From DRVV01 sp964487415 (GTDB lineage Archaea > Thermoproteota > Bathyarchaeia > Bathyarchaeales > Bathycorpusculaceae), in contig CAZAPQ010000068.1 of NCBI GenBank assembly GCA_964487415.1, positions 1 to 29,983 of the forward strand: a DNA stretch of 29,983 nt. Reading direction: 5' to 3'. The first letter of the stretch is position 1. Every line of letters starts with the position of its first letter. The notes below the pieces were generated by a model. The model was not told the origin of the DNA and did not search any database. It saw nothing but the letters and a program-made list of their open reading frames with translations. Below are positions 22,164-29,983 of this stretch, one piece after another. Both the position numbers and the translations under genes were made by a program.

Positions 22164-22577
22164 ATGAGAATATGTAGTGCGTGCTTACTTGGAGTAAACT
22201 GTAGATACGATGGCAAAGGCGCGGCAAACGAAAAAGTAATTTCCCTATTAAGGAATGAAGTTCTAATTCCGGTTTGTCCAGAACAACTTGGCGGATTGCC
22301 CACGCCAAGGGAACCCGTGGAACTTAAAGGAAATAGAGCCTTCACAAAGTCTGGAAAAGATTTAACAGATAACCTTGTACGAGGAGCAAAAGAAGTTTTA
22401 ATGTTAGCTAAATTATTCGACATCAGAGAGGCCATTTTAAAGCAGGGAAGCCCATCCTGCGGCTGTGGAAGAATATATGATGGAACATTCTCCGGCAAAA
22501 CTGTTAAAGGTTACGGAATAACGGCAGCTCTATTAATGGAAAACGGAATTAGAGTAATCTCAGAAGAAAACCTATGA
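22164..22577 (+). CDS. DUF523-family protein
   Basis: 137 residues with the hallmarks of DUF523: opening RICSACLLGVNCRYDG, then LIPVCPEQLGGLPTPREP, and GSPSCGCGRIYDGTFSG near the end. Six or seven conserved cysteines suggest metal or Fe-S binding, but no function is established to my knowledge; some bacterial relatives are joined to a DUF1722 domain. ATG 22164 lacks a ribosome-binding site, so a leaderless message is likely. It faces the presenilin-like gene (15 bases between stops). Single, probably monocistronic gene. Confidence 0.87.
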   Translation: MRICSACLLGVNCRYDGKGAANEKVISLLRNEVLIPVCPEQLGGLPTPREPVELKGNRAFTKSGKDLTDNLVRGAKEVLMLAKLFDIREAILKQGSPSCGCGRIYDGTFSGKTVKGYGITAALLMENGIRVISEENL

Positions 22578-22592
22578 GTAACATTGACAACT

Positions 22593-23630
22593 TTAACCTT
22601 CCGGAAAATTTCTCACCCGCATTTTCACCGCGAAATACAAAAGGGCTGGCAGCCAACCACATATAATCATAAGGGTTCCCGGAAAGGCTGTCATCCTGAA
22701 GTTTAGTATCACCATTTCAAAGATGAAAAATGATAATGCCATGGTCAAAGCTGATATGACTGCGGGTAATTTGCCGAATTTTTTTAATGTTTGGAGGGCT
22801 AAAAGTCCCGCGAAAAAGAAGTCGCCTAAGCCAAGGGACATGTAAATTGTACCGAACTGCGTTGTGATACGCGGTATTGTCGGCATGGTTATTAGAACTG
22901 GAAGTTTAAGCTCAGAGACACGAGTTGCGGCAGAAACCATCGTTCCAGTAACTAGAACGAGCAGGATGTCTACCGCTGTCAAAAGGCTAACAAAGATTAG
23001 GGTCGTTTCAAACCTAAATAGATGGCCAATATAGAGAATTATCAATATAGCGAATATGGCACCGTAAAAGTTTAGCAGATAAGGAAACCACATAGTGGTT
23101 TCTCCATAGAAAATGTATAATGTCAAGAATAAAGCTGGCGGAAGCGCTGCTAGATACCATCGCGCCGCAAGGTTTTCCCGCCTCCTTTCATAAATTATGG
23201 CAAGTGCTGAGAAAACACATAGGCAACAAAGGACAATAAATCCATAAGCCCTCAGGCCGCTTAAACCGAAAATTAGAAAGCTTGCTAATGCTGTTAATAG
23301 GCATATTAATGCGAACACCGCAAAAAAGAGAATAGCATTCTTTTTTCGAGTATCCGATAATATATAAGCGAAGGTGAATAGGAGGAGCGAATAAGCGAAA
23401 AGGAATACGGTGACAATGGCTGCTTGAGGAACAAAGACTATAACGGAAACCATTATACTAATAGCAACCACAAGCAGTAGAGCATCACTGGTTTTCAGTT
23501 CTTTCTTCTCAAAGGTTGCCTTCAATTTTTCCTCGACTTTTTCATTCAACAATAGAGCAACTATAGTAATTGCAAAGAGGGCGGCGGGCATAGCAACATC
23601 GAAGTACATAGGAATAACTACCGGAGTCAA
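22593..23630 (-). CDS. Presenilin/signal-peptide-peptidase-like intramembrane aspartyl protease (candidate)
   Basis: 345 residues with about nine hydrophobic segments. Two of them carry buried aspartates: Asp221 in LLTAVDILLVLV and Asp270 in SLGLGDFFFAG. The second is the GxGD motif of presenilins and signal peptide peptidases. The spacing and surrounding residues (V-x-E-x-K-x-P-x4-P after the first Asp) resemble the archaeal homologue PSH of Methanoculleus, from memory. Departures: the usual Tyr-Asp is Val-Asp, and the PAL motif near the C-terminus appears as AFPGT (315-319) or LPAL (327-330). If active, it would cut membrane helices within the bilayer. The start is TTG 23630 or ATG 23609; neither has a clear ribosome-binding site. 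It follows the SPOUT methyltransferase gene by 12 bases on the same strand. Confidence 0.72.
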   Translation of the reverse strand: MTPVVIPMYFDVAMPAALFAITIVALLLNEKVEEKLKATFEKKELKTSDALLLVVAISIMVSVIVFVPQAAIVTVFLFAYSLLLFTFAYILSDTRKKNAILFFAVFALICLLTALASFLIFGLSGLRAYGFIVLCCLCVFSALAIIYERRRENLAARWYLAALPPALFLTLYIFYGETTMWFPYLLNFYGAIFAILIILYIGHLFRFETTLIFVSLLTAVDILLVLVTGTMVSAATRVSELKLPVLITMPTIPRITTQFGTIYMSLGLGDFFFAGLLALQTLKKFGKLPAVISALTMALSFFIFEMVILNFRMTAFPGTLMIICGWLPALLYFAVKMRVRNFPEG

Positions 23631-23642
23631 ACATTTAAGTCT

Positions 23643-24497
23643 TTAAAAGCCGAGGGAAACTTTGAAAACGGCTAATGAGGCTATAATGGCCTCCTCTGTG
23701 CGCACGGTTTCAGTTTTCTGATCGGGAATCATGTTGACAACAAAGTCTACAATCTCATCCAGCTTAAGCCCTTCAAGTTTAGCTATTTCATATAGACCTT
23801 GCGTTGGAGAACCAAAAGCTATAAGGATTGTTTTAACGTTCATCCACCTTCTAAGGATTGGATCTTTACAACGTTCAAATGGAATACCATGCTTGGATGT
23901 GGCCACTTTTAGGTCGAATTTTCTCTCCAAAACAAGTTTCCCAAAAGAGTTATCCCAAACGGTAACGCTGTAACCCCAGTAGTCCGGGATTTCTTTACGG
24001 TTCACCAGATTTGCCAACACCTGTTTGTCAAGGCTTACGATTTTTACTGTTACCCGCCTACCCAAAGGAATTCGAACTCTCGGAATTAAGGCAGGCTTCT
24101 CAACGCCGATATCAACAAGCACGCCATCCCCCGTCCTTGAAAACACAACACCTTCTCGGTATTCACCTATTCTCAGATCCCTAGCCCTACTGCCTAGCGG
24201 GTGATGCGGCGTTCTCAACGGTGGAAGAATCCCAGCATACCTTAACTCAGGTTTAATTTTGAAAAGTTTTTTCCGCAAATATTGAGGAGTTTCCATGTAA
24301 TTGAGCAGAGTTGAAATTAATTCTATATCCCCCTTTTGATCTATACTAGGCTGGTCGCTGTAGATTATTATCTCCTCAACACCAAAAATTGCGGCAGCTC
24401 TTCCTATTATACCGATCTTTTGCGTCTTTTCACGCAGATGCGGAACATCAGAGACCACTGAAGCGGGTATAGCAACCGATATTTTTTTCCTTTCCAC
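23643..24497 (-). CDS. SPOUT-superfamily RNA methyltransferase (DUF171/SPOUT1-like)
   Basis: 284 residues. The N-terminal SPOUT half (SVAIPASVVSDVPHLREKT, IIGRAAAIFGVEEIIIY) is interrupted by an OB-like insert (about 95-170: LGSRARDLRIGEYREGVV, DGVLVDIGVEKPALIP) and closed by the knot region (ILIAFGSPTQGLYEI and NMIPDQKTETVRTEEAI). This arrangement is that of the MTH1/C9orf114 family, annotated as putative RNA uridine-N3 methyltransferases acting on rRNA; the site is not known here. Start GTG 24497 (M-E-R-K-K-I) with ggaattagc upstream. It diverges from the PGI/PMI gene and leads into the presenilin-like gene. Confidence 0.9.
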   Translation of the reverse strand: MERKKISVAIPASVVSDVPHLREKTQKIGIIGRAAAIFGVEEIIIYSDQPSIDQKGDIELISTLLNYMETPQYLRKKLFKIKPELRYAGILPPLRTPHHPLGSRARDLRIGEYREGVVFSRTGDGVLVDIGVEKPALIPRVRIPLGRRVTVKIVSLDKQVLANLVNRKEIPDYWGYSVTVWDNSFGKLVLERKFDLKVATSKHGIPFERCKDPILRRWMNVKTILIAFGSPTQGLYEIAKLEGLKLDEIVDFVVNMIPDQKTETVRTEEAIIASLAVFKVSLGF

Positions 24498-24598
24498 GCT
24501 AATTCCTACATATAAGCCTGTACAAATAGTTAACTAACCCTTAGAAGAAGTTATAAGGCTGTGCCAAAGCTTAAAGGCGAACTTTCCTTAAGTTTTAA

Positions 24599-25717
24599 AT
24601 GGTGCAAAAATTGCATATTGCTGCATGTTTGGATGATTTAAACCATATCAGAAGCGTTGACAAAGGTGGTATGCTCTCCTTTTGCATGGACGCACCAAAA
24701 CATTACAAAGACGCCTTGAGAATGGCAAAGAAGGTGTCTATAAATTACTCAAAACCAAAGGCCATAATTGTCGCCGGGATGGGAGGATCAGCCATCGGAG
24801 GGGAACTTCTAAAAGACTGGGGACGGGACAACGTTAAAGTTCCAATAGAAGTTTGCAGAGAATATTCTCTTCCAGCATATGCTGACGATAAGACCTTGGC
24901 ATTTATACTGAGCTATTCTGGAGAAACTGAGGAAACTTTGAACGCTTTTCTGGAAGCTGTGAAAAAGAAGTGCATGATCATATGCGTAAGCTCGGGAGGG
25001 ACGCTTTCAGATTTTACTGAGAATATGGGTTTTCCTAATTTACGCATCCCCGCTGGACTTCCTCCCCGCGCGGCCCTTGCATACTTATTTGCTCCACTGT
25101 TAATCTTTATGGAAAAACTCGGTCTTGTATCAGAAGTTGAGGAGGAGGTATCCGATGCCATAAACGTAATGGAGCAGGTTTGCCTAGAGAATTCACCTGA
25201 AAGACCTTTAATGGAAAATTTCTCTAAAAAATTAGCGGCAGACGTTAATGGAACAGTTCCGGTGATTTACGGTTTTAGCTTTTATCGTTCCGTTGCCCAA
25301 CGTTTTAAGCAGCAGTTCAACGAGAATAGTAAGGTCCCTTCTAAGTGGGAAGTTTTCCCCGAGTTGAACCACAATGAGGTTGTTGGTTGGGAAAGGGCTG
25401 AAAGGTTTACAAAGCATTTTTCAACGATACTTATTCGCGACAAAAATGAAAGCGAAGAAATTCGAAGACGTATTGAGTTCACAAAGGAGTTAGCCTTGAA
25501 TAGGACTGCAGGAGTTTATGAAGTTTGGAGCAAAGGCGAGAGTAAACTTTCAAAGATGATCTCAGCGTTACTTATTGGAGACTTCACAAGCATATATTTA
25601 GCAATATTACGGGGAATAGACCCAACGCCTGTAGAGACCATCAATCGTATTAAGATGAAAATTGCAGAAATTGGAACGAAAGAGAGAATACTGCAAGAGC
25701 TGAGAAAGTTCCTTTAG
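24599..25717 (+). CDS. Bifunctional phosphoglucose/phosphomannose isomerase
   Basis: 372 residues with two SIS domains. Sugar-phosphate binding loops: GMGGSAIGG (60-68) and SYSGET (105-110); then the PPRAAL turn (155-160) and the catalytic-region ELNHNE (255-260), which is diagnostic for the archaeal PGI/PMI family. It interconverts fructose 6-phosphate with glucose 6-phosphate and mannose 6-phosphate. ATG 24599 comes just after ttttaa, with a TATA-like ttataag about 45 bases upstream. Its stop codon overlaps that of the convergent inositol-phosphate synthase gene, which consumes its product glucose 6-phosphate. Confidence 0.94.
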   Translation: MVQKLHIAACLDDLNHIRSVDKGGMLSFCMDAPKHYKDALRMAKKVSINYSKPKAIIVAGMGGSAIGGELLKDWGRDNVKVPIEVCREYSLPAYADDKTLAFILSYSGETEETLNAFLEAVKKKCMIICVSSGGTLSDFTENMGFPNLRIPAGLPPRAALAYLFAPLLIFMEKLGLVSEVEEEVSDAINVMEQVCLENSPERPLMENFSKKLAADVNGTVPVIYGFSFYRSVAQRFKQQFNENSKVPSKWEVFPELNHNEVVGWERAERFTKHFSTILIRDKNESEEIRRRIEFTKELALNRTAGVYEVWSKGESKLSKMISALLIGDFTSIYLAILRGIDPTPVETINRIKMKIAEIGTKERILQELRKFL

Positions 25718-26787
25718 CCTGGCTTATTAAGGAATTCCATGAATAGAGCCTCAGCCTCTTCGAGGGGCAGGAGTTGCGGGGGGTTTTTGAAAGCGTAAGC
25801 ACATATTGGGAGAACTGCTCCCCTCAATTTTCGATTTAAAGCTATTTTTACGGCCCTTATAACATCTAAAAGCACTGATCCAGCGTTTGGCGCATCCACT
25901 GTTGAGAGGCGTATATCCATTCGCATTGGAGTCCCGCAAAAATACTGCCCTGCAATCCAGAAGTAGCTATCCCGTCTGTTCTGCAGGAAATCCACGTAAT
26001 CCGTGGAACCCGCAACCACCTCAGCCTCGTATGGCAGAGAAGCCTTAACGGATCTTGTCTTAATGGTTCTCTTAACTTCACGGGTTCGATCTAGCGTATC
26101 AAGGGATTCTGTGCCTCCGCCAACATCAAGCTGATAAGTTTCAGTAATACGCACACCATGCCTAGAAAGCAGTTGGAGGATAGTCCTATGCAAAGCTGTG
26201 GCACCCACCTGATCAACTAAGTCATCTCCAACGACTGGTAAGCCAGCATCCTCGAAACGTTTAATCCAAATCGGGTTACTTGCAATATGAACTGGTGTTA
26301 CATTAACAAAGGCGCATCCAGCCCTTAATGCCTGCTCGGCATACCACTCAGAAGCCTTAACAGCGCCACTCGGAAGAAGGTTGACCACAATTTCCGCACC
26401 GTTTTCTTTTAGGGCTTTGGCAACATCAACTTCAGGGGAATCACTTATTTGTACAACATTCCGCGTGTATTCGCCTACACCATCTAGAACCGGCGCCTTT
26501 TGAACTATTACCCCAGAAGGAGGGAGATTAAGTATCTTTGGAGCGTTATTTGGAGGCGCAAAAATAGCTTCGGATAGATCTTTACCAACCTTTCGGCTGT
26601 CTATATCAAAAGCCGCTACAATTTTTATATTCCTCGGATGGAAACCTCCAAGGAAGAGATTCCGTAATCCAATAGACTCCTGACTATTTTCGATTTTGCT
26701 GTAATAATAGAGGCCTTGAACCAATGCAGAGGCACAGTTTCCAACACCAGCTAATGCAATATTTATCGCCGCCAAATTCGGTACCAC
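25714..26787 (-). CDS. ino1: Myo-inositol-1(3)-phosphate synthase
   Basis: 357 residues. A Rossmann opening INIALAGVGNCASALVQG (GxGxxA) binds NAD; LDGVGEYTRNV, NLLPSGAVKASEWYAEQAL, NVTPVHIASNP, VGDDLVDQVGATALHRT and DVGGGTESLDTLDR are family signatures of the archaeal/mycobacterial branch. The enzyme turns glucose 6-phosphate into inositol 3-phosphate, a precursor for archaeal phosphoinositol lipids and for the thermoprotectant di-myo-inositol phosphate. Start GTG 26787 as drawn, or TTG 26775, which has ggtgg 8-9 bases before it. A TATA-like element lies at 26817-26825. Its TAA and the isomerase's TAG share the bases TTAG. Confidence 0.95.
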   Translation of the reverse strand: MVPNLAAINIALAGVGNCASALVQGLYYYSKIENSQESIGLRNLFLGGFHPRNIKIVAAFDIDSRKVGKDLSEAIFAPPNNAPKILNLPPSGVIVQKAPVLDGVGEYTRNVVQISDSPEVDVAKALKENGAEIVVNLLPSGAVKASEWYAEQALRAGCAFVNVTPVHIASNPIWIKRFEDAGLPVVGDDLVDQVGATALHRTILQLLSRHGVRITETYQLDVGGGTESLDTLDRTREVKRTIKTRSVKASLPYEAEVVAGSTDYVDFLQNRRDSYFWIAGQYFCGTPMRMDIRLSTVDAPNAGSVLLDVIRAVKIALNRKLRGAVLPICAYAFKNPPQLLPLEEAEALFMEFLNKPG

Positions 26788-26816
26788 CGTTAGATCGTCC
26801 TTATCTAAACACGGCC

Positions 26817-26825
26817 TTATAAATT
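26817..26825 (-). promoter_or_regulatory. TATA-like box for the inositol-phosphate synthase gene
   Basis: The minus strand reads aatttataa here, about 30-38 bases before GTG 26787, which would give a leader of about 8-12 bases. Confidence 0.45.
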
Positions 26826-26947
26826 TCTACTGATACAACATGGAGGGCGTACATTAAATCAATGCGAGATTCCAACTTAGCTGACACCTTAAAGGTTTAT
26901 TATTTAGAATGCCATAAAGCCCTTTAAAATTAAAAGTTGGGGGAAGA

Positions 26948-28705
26948 ATGGAAAGCAGGACAAAGCCGGCGGACAAATTTACGATAATTAGCGAGCTAGC
27001 TCGTCGCAGAGGGTTCTTCTGGCAGGCTTACGAGATGTACGGTGGGGTTAGCGGATTTATAACCTATGGGGATATAGGGGCAAGATTGAAGAGGAAAATT
27101 GAGGATAAGGTTAGAGAGATATTCTCAAGAAAAATCGGAATCATGGAGATAGAGGCACCTATAATTGCGCCTGGAAAAGTTTTTGAAGCGTCAGGCCATG
27201 TGGAGAATTTCAAAGAACCTATGGTTGAATGTCTGAAATGCAAGAGAAAAATCAGGGCGGATCATTTACTTCAAGAAACCATAGGAATCAGCCCCTCAGA
27301 AGCGGAAAAACTAGGCTTGAAGGAAATTAAAGAGGTCATAGAGAAGCATGGGATCAAATGTCCAGATTGTGGTGGAAGCCTAAGCGAGCCCAGATACTTC
27401 CTTACAATGTTTACTACAACAATAGGACCCTATTCGGATGCGATAGGCTATGGGCGGCCAGAAGCAGCACAAGGCATATTCGTGGAATTTAGACGTTTAT
27501 ACGAGCTGGGAAGGGAAAAACTTCCATTCGGCGCCATGCAAATAGGACATGCACTAAGAAACGAAATTTCCCCTAGGCAGGGCTTGATAAGGCTTAGGGA
27601 GTTCACCATAATAGACATTGAGTTTTTCTTTGATCCTGAGGATCCAAGATGCTTCATTCTAAAGGATGTGGAAAATGAAAAGCTGAGACTTCTACTGGCT
27701 GAGACTAGACTACGCGGCTCCGATGAACTCATGGAAGTAACTGTTGGAGAAGCCCTCAAAAAAGGTTACATAAAGGTTCCATGGCAAGCGGCTTTCATGG
27801 CTCTAGCCAAAAAACTTTTAGTGGAATTAGGCGTTCCAGAGGATAAGCAACGCTTTATAGAGAAACTTCCATGGGAACGCGCCCACTATTCAAAACAGAG
27901 CTTTGATCAGGAAGTCTACGTTGACCGCTGGGGCTGGATTGAAGTGTCAGGCCATGCCTACAGAACAGACTATGACTTAAGGCAGCATATGCAATATAGC
28001 GGCGTTGACACTCGGATATTCAAAGAATATGAAAAACCAATCGAAAGAGTGAAAAAAGTCGTTAAGCCTTTAATGGCCAAGCTCGGGCCCGTCTTCAAAA
28101 ATGATGCTCAAAAAATTGCAAAAATGCTCTCTGAAGCTGATCCAATAGAAGTTGAAGCATCCATTAAAGAGAGGGGATATTATATGCTTGAAAATTACAG
28201 GATTCTGCCGGAGCACTTAGAAATTATAACGGAGGAAACTAAAGAAACTGGAAGACACTTCATACCCCATGTAACTGAGCCAAGTTTTGGCGCGGATAGG
28301 CTCGTGTATGTGACTTTGGAATATGCTTACAGGGTTAAAGACGATAGGGTTGTATTGAGTCTCCCACGGGATATCGCGCCGATACAAATAGGCGTATATC
28401 CACTGGTAAATAGGGACGGATTGCCGGAAAAGGCGCAGCAGGTGAGTCAAATGCTTATTGAGGAAGGTTTTATAGTGGAGTATGATGAAGCTGGATCTAT
28501 TGGGAGAAGATATGCAAGGGCGGACGAAATAGGAATTCCTCTTGGAATAACTATTGACTATGAAACTTTAAAGGATGACACTGTAACAATTCGTGACCGG
28601 GACACATGGAAACAGGTAAGAAATCGCATTGACAACCTACCAGACCTCTTGCATAAGTATTTCCTTAAAAAGATTAACTTCGAGGACTTAGGAAGAACCC
28701 TTTAA
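26948..28705 (+). CDS. glyS: Glycyl-tRNA synthetase (archaeal/eukaryotic dimeric class II type)
   Basis: 585 residues. The start includes RRGFFWQAYEMYGGVSGFITYG (in parts), where class II motif 1 begins nearby. A zinc-type insertion has CLKC (95-98) and CPDC (138-141). Motif 2 lies around HALRNEISPRQGLIRLREFT (201-220), motif 3 in EPSFGADRLVYV, and the last ~120 residues form the anticodon-binding domain (IAPIQIGVYPLV, VEYDEAGSIGRRYARADEIG). It charges tRNA-Gly. ATG 26948 is preceded by ggggga. No frame problem seen. Confidence 0.97.
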   Translation: MESRTKPADKFTIISELARRRGFFWQAYEMYGGVSGFITYGDIGARLKRKIEDKVREIFSRKIGIMEIEAPIIAPGKVFEASGHVENFKEPMVECLKCKRKIRADHLLQETIGISPSEAEKLGLKEIKEVIEKHGIKCPDCGGSLSEPRYFLTMFTTTIGPYSDAIGYGRPEAAQGIFVEFRRLYELGREKLPFGAMQIGHALRNEISPRQGLIRLREFTIIDIEFFFDPEDPRCFILKDVENEKLRLLLAETRLRGSDELMEVTVGEALKKGYIKVPWQAAFMALAKKLLVELGVPEDKQRFIEKLPWERAHYSKQSFDQEVYVDRWGWIEVSGHAYRTDYDLRQHMQYSGVDTRIFKEYEKPIERVKKVVKPLMAKLGPVFKNDAQKIAKMLSEADPIEVEASIKERGYYMLENYRILPEHLEIITEETKETGRHFIPHVTEPSFGADRLVYVTLEYAYRVKDDRVVLSLPRDIAPIQIGVYPLVNRDGLPEKAQQVSQMLIEEGFIVEYDEAGSIGRRYARADEIGIPLGITIDYETLKDDTVTIRDRDTWKQVRNRIDNLPDLLHKYFLKKINFEDLGRTL

Positions 28706-28787
28706 GCTAGCTTCGTTACATTTTTTAGTACTTTCACCATATTTATTCACAGGAAAACTTTGCCAGTATTGCGGCGGGAAGAGAGAT

Positions 28788-29447
28788 TTGGTGCTTCCAG
28801 CAGAAACTGAGGAACGTATCAAGATCAGAGCGTTGAACCTTTGCCAAGAACACTTAAGGAAAGTTTTGGATCTAACCAGAAAAGTCCCGCAAATGATTGA
28901 CTGTTTTATTAATAAGGACGTGGCGAAGGCTAAACAGATATACAACGAAATAACATTAGGCGAGGCTGAGGCAGATAACATGAGACGCTTGATTTCACGG
29001 GAGTTGGCCCAGATGGGCGCCATATTAATAAGCAGGGAGGATTTTCTACGATTTGCCAACTTGACAGGTGAAATCGCAGATTTTGCTGAGGGACTTGCCT
29101 ATCGCCTTTTCAAAATAATGGAAAATAACTGGCATGTGCCAACAAATTTAAAAGAGGAACTCTTGAAACTTTCTGAGGCTGTGCTGGAGACTGTAATCAA
29201 GCTCAGGGAAGTAGTATTAGTTCTAAGCTATGGTTCCTCAAAGGCTTTAGAGAGAGCCAGCGAGGTGGAGGTTGCTGAAAGAACCGTGGATGAATTGTAC
29301 CGTGCCCTCGACATGAAGCTGCTCAACAGCAAACTTGAACTCCCAGCACTATTGCTTTTAAGGGACATTGTTCAACTACTCGAAGATTCAGCTGACAAGG
29401 CGGAGGACGCTGCAGATGCGGCAAGAGCCCTAGCCTTTATAATGTGA
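28788..29447 (+). CDS. PhoU-like DUF47-family protein
   Basis: 219 residues, all helical, with the DUF47 pattern: EHLRKVLDLTRKVPQMIDCF, LGEAEADNMRRLISRELA, SREDFLRFANLTGEIADFAE and a closing LLRDIVQLLEDSADKAEDAA. The E-A-x2-D and R-E-D-F-x8-I-A-D signatures make the four-helix bundles that bind metal ions in PhoU relatives. Family members often sit beside PiT phosphate permeases and modulate them, but none is present here; the neighbours are glyS and endA. Start is TTG 28788 or GTG 28791 after agagag; the usage of adjacent TTG and GTG leaves one residue of doubt. Five bases or so lie between its stop and the ATG-rich start of endA. Confidence 0.87.
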   Translation: MVLPAETEERIKIRALNLCQEHLRKVLDLTRKVPQMIDCFINKDVAKAKQIYNEITLGEAEADNMRRLISRELAQMGAILISREDFLRFANLTGEIADFAEGLAYRLFKIMENNWHVPTNLKEELLKLSEAVLETVIKLREVVLVLSYGSSKALERASEVEVAERTVDELYRALDMKLLNSKLELPALLLLRDIVQLLEDSADKAEDAADAARALAFIM

Positions 29448-29458
29448 AGGCATGCCAA

Positions 29459-29983
29459 ATGCCGCGAAAAATACCCGTTGAACTTATCGAAAACTTTCTT
29501 GTCGTCTGGAATCCCCCAGATGGTTCAGAACTTTACAAAATGGGCTTTTACGGTAAACCCCTTGGGATCCCAAAGCCAAAGATTCCAGAATTTAACGTTC
29601 CATTAATCCTTGACCTCATGGAAGGACTATATCTGGCTGAAAAGAGAATAATAAAGGTTTACGAGGGCGCTGATAGGAAAAAGGTAAGCCTTAAAAAAAT
29701 GCGGCAAAAGGCCAAAAAATTATACGAGGCATTTGATGATAAATATGCGGTATACAAGGATCTACGCGAAAATGGACTCGTAGTTACTCCTGGCATAAAG
29801 TTCGGATGCGACTTTGCAGTCTACAAGTACGGACCTGGATTAGAGCACGCCCCCTACATGGTTTCAGTTAAGAAGGCCTCTTCAGAGGTAACGGCAACTG
29901 ATATTGTTAAGGCTGGAAGGCTTGCAACAACGGTGCGTAAAAGGTTTATAATAGCCGTGCCGGACTCAGAGCGCAACAAAATA
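29459..29983 (+). CDS. endA: tRNA-splicing endonuclease EndA (3' end cut by window)
   Basis: 175 codons visible with no stop. The N-terminal half (VELIENFLVVWNPPDGSELY in part, KPKIPEFNVPLILDLMEGLYL in part) and the catalytic half (TPGIKFGCDFAVYKYGPGLEHAPYMVSVK in parts) match EndA. The candidate catalytic residues are Tyr122, His130 and Lys161 (in TTVRKRF), with the same His-Lys spacing (31) as the Methanocaldococcus enzyme. It cuts bulge-helix-bulge introns out of pre-tRNA and pre-rRNA. An earlier ATG at 29452 is in another frame and stops quickly. Whether it is the alpha4 or another quaternary type cannot be judged from the truncated end. Confidence 0.93.
   Translation, partial: MPRKIPVELIENFLVVWNPPDGSELYKMGFYGKPLGIPKPKIPEFNVPLILDLMEGLYLAEKRIIKVYEGADRKKVSLKKMRQKAKKLYEAFDDKYAVYKDLRENGLVVTPGIKFGCDFAVYKYGPGLEHAPYMVSVKKASSEVTATDIVKAGRLATTVRKRFIIAVPDSERNKI

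Noticed and set aside
1..29983. tRNA, rRNA, CRISPR arrays, insertion sequences or attachment sites
   Set aside because: Short intergenic gaps were read on both strands; none shows a cloverleaf, spaced identical repeats, transposase motifs or target duplications. A covariance-model scan could still find small C/D box RNAs that I cannot see.

Overview
The window looks like chromosomal DNA of a thermophilic archaeon, most likely from the Thermoproteota/TACK side and Bathyarchaeia-like. That placement is an inference from gene content and gene order, not from a marker tree. Archaeal markers are dense: eL39, eL31, eL20 (LX), eS19, aIF6, RNase P protein 4, prefoldin alpha, PDCD5-like protein, SecE-Spt5-uL11-uL1-uL10-L12, DTD2 deacylase, archaeal GlyRS and tRNA-splicing endonuclease. 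A SpeD plus BpsA-type branched-polyamine module points to growth at high temperature. I see no insertion sequence, CRISPR array, tRNA or rRNA gene, and genes are tightly packed; no gap exceeds about 220 bases.

Layout. 1-690: 3'-truncated LivG-type ABC ATPase (minus). 847-1266: CBS-pair protein. 1269-4928: radical SAM/SPASM enzyme, luciferase-like (probably F420-linked) oxidoreductase and a metallo-beta-lactamase-fold protein. 5034-7988: iron-uptake operon (DtxR-type repressor, FeoA, FeoB) behind a pair of palindromic operator-like sites. 8025-10499: membrane-anchored HtrA-like protease and a second radical SAM/SPASM enzyme. 10606-14919: long informational run (Rnp4, CRM-domain RNA-binding protein, eS19, PDCD5-like, eL39, eL31, aIF6, eL20, prefoldin alpha, FtsY), mostly overlapping or separated by a few bases. 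14926-16872: GNAT acetyltransferase, then SpeD and BpsA overlapping in one operon. 17088-18924: an atypical carbamoyltransferase diverging from the DTD2 deacylase. 18994-22099: SecE, Spt5, uL11, then uL1, uL10 and L12. 22164-24497: DUF523 protein, a presenilin/SPP-like membrane aspartyl protease candidate, and a SPOUT RNA methyltransferase. 24599-26787: phosphoglucose/phosphomannose isomerase convergent with inositol-phosphate synthase. 26948-29983: GlyRS, a PhoU-like DUF47 protein and a 3'-truncated splicing endonuclease.

How the parts fit: SpeD supplies decarboxylated SAM, which BpsA uses to build branched polyamines. The sugar-phosphate isomerase makes the glucose 6-phosphate used by inositol-phosphate synthase. 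DtxR probably represses itself and FeoAB when iron is sufficient. The two ribosomal clusters build translation and secretion machinery.

Most notable: (1) uL10 has no ATG, GTG or TTG available at its 5' end and appears to start at CTG; (2) a presenilin/SPP-like protease with a degenerate first catalytic motif and degenerate PAL motif; (3) a carbamoyltransferase that keeps the carbamoyl-phosphate motif but has lost the ornithine-specific loops; (4) twin palindromic sites before the DtxR-Feo operon; (5) an HtrA protease with regularly spaced N-glycosylation sequons in its stalk. Many genes, especially in the informational run, use TTG or GTG starts.
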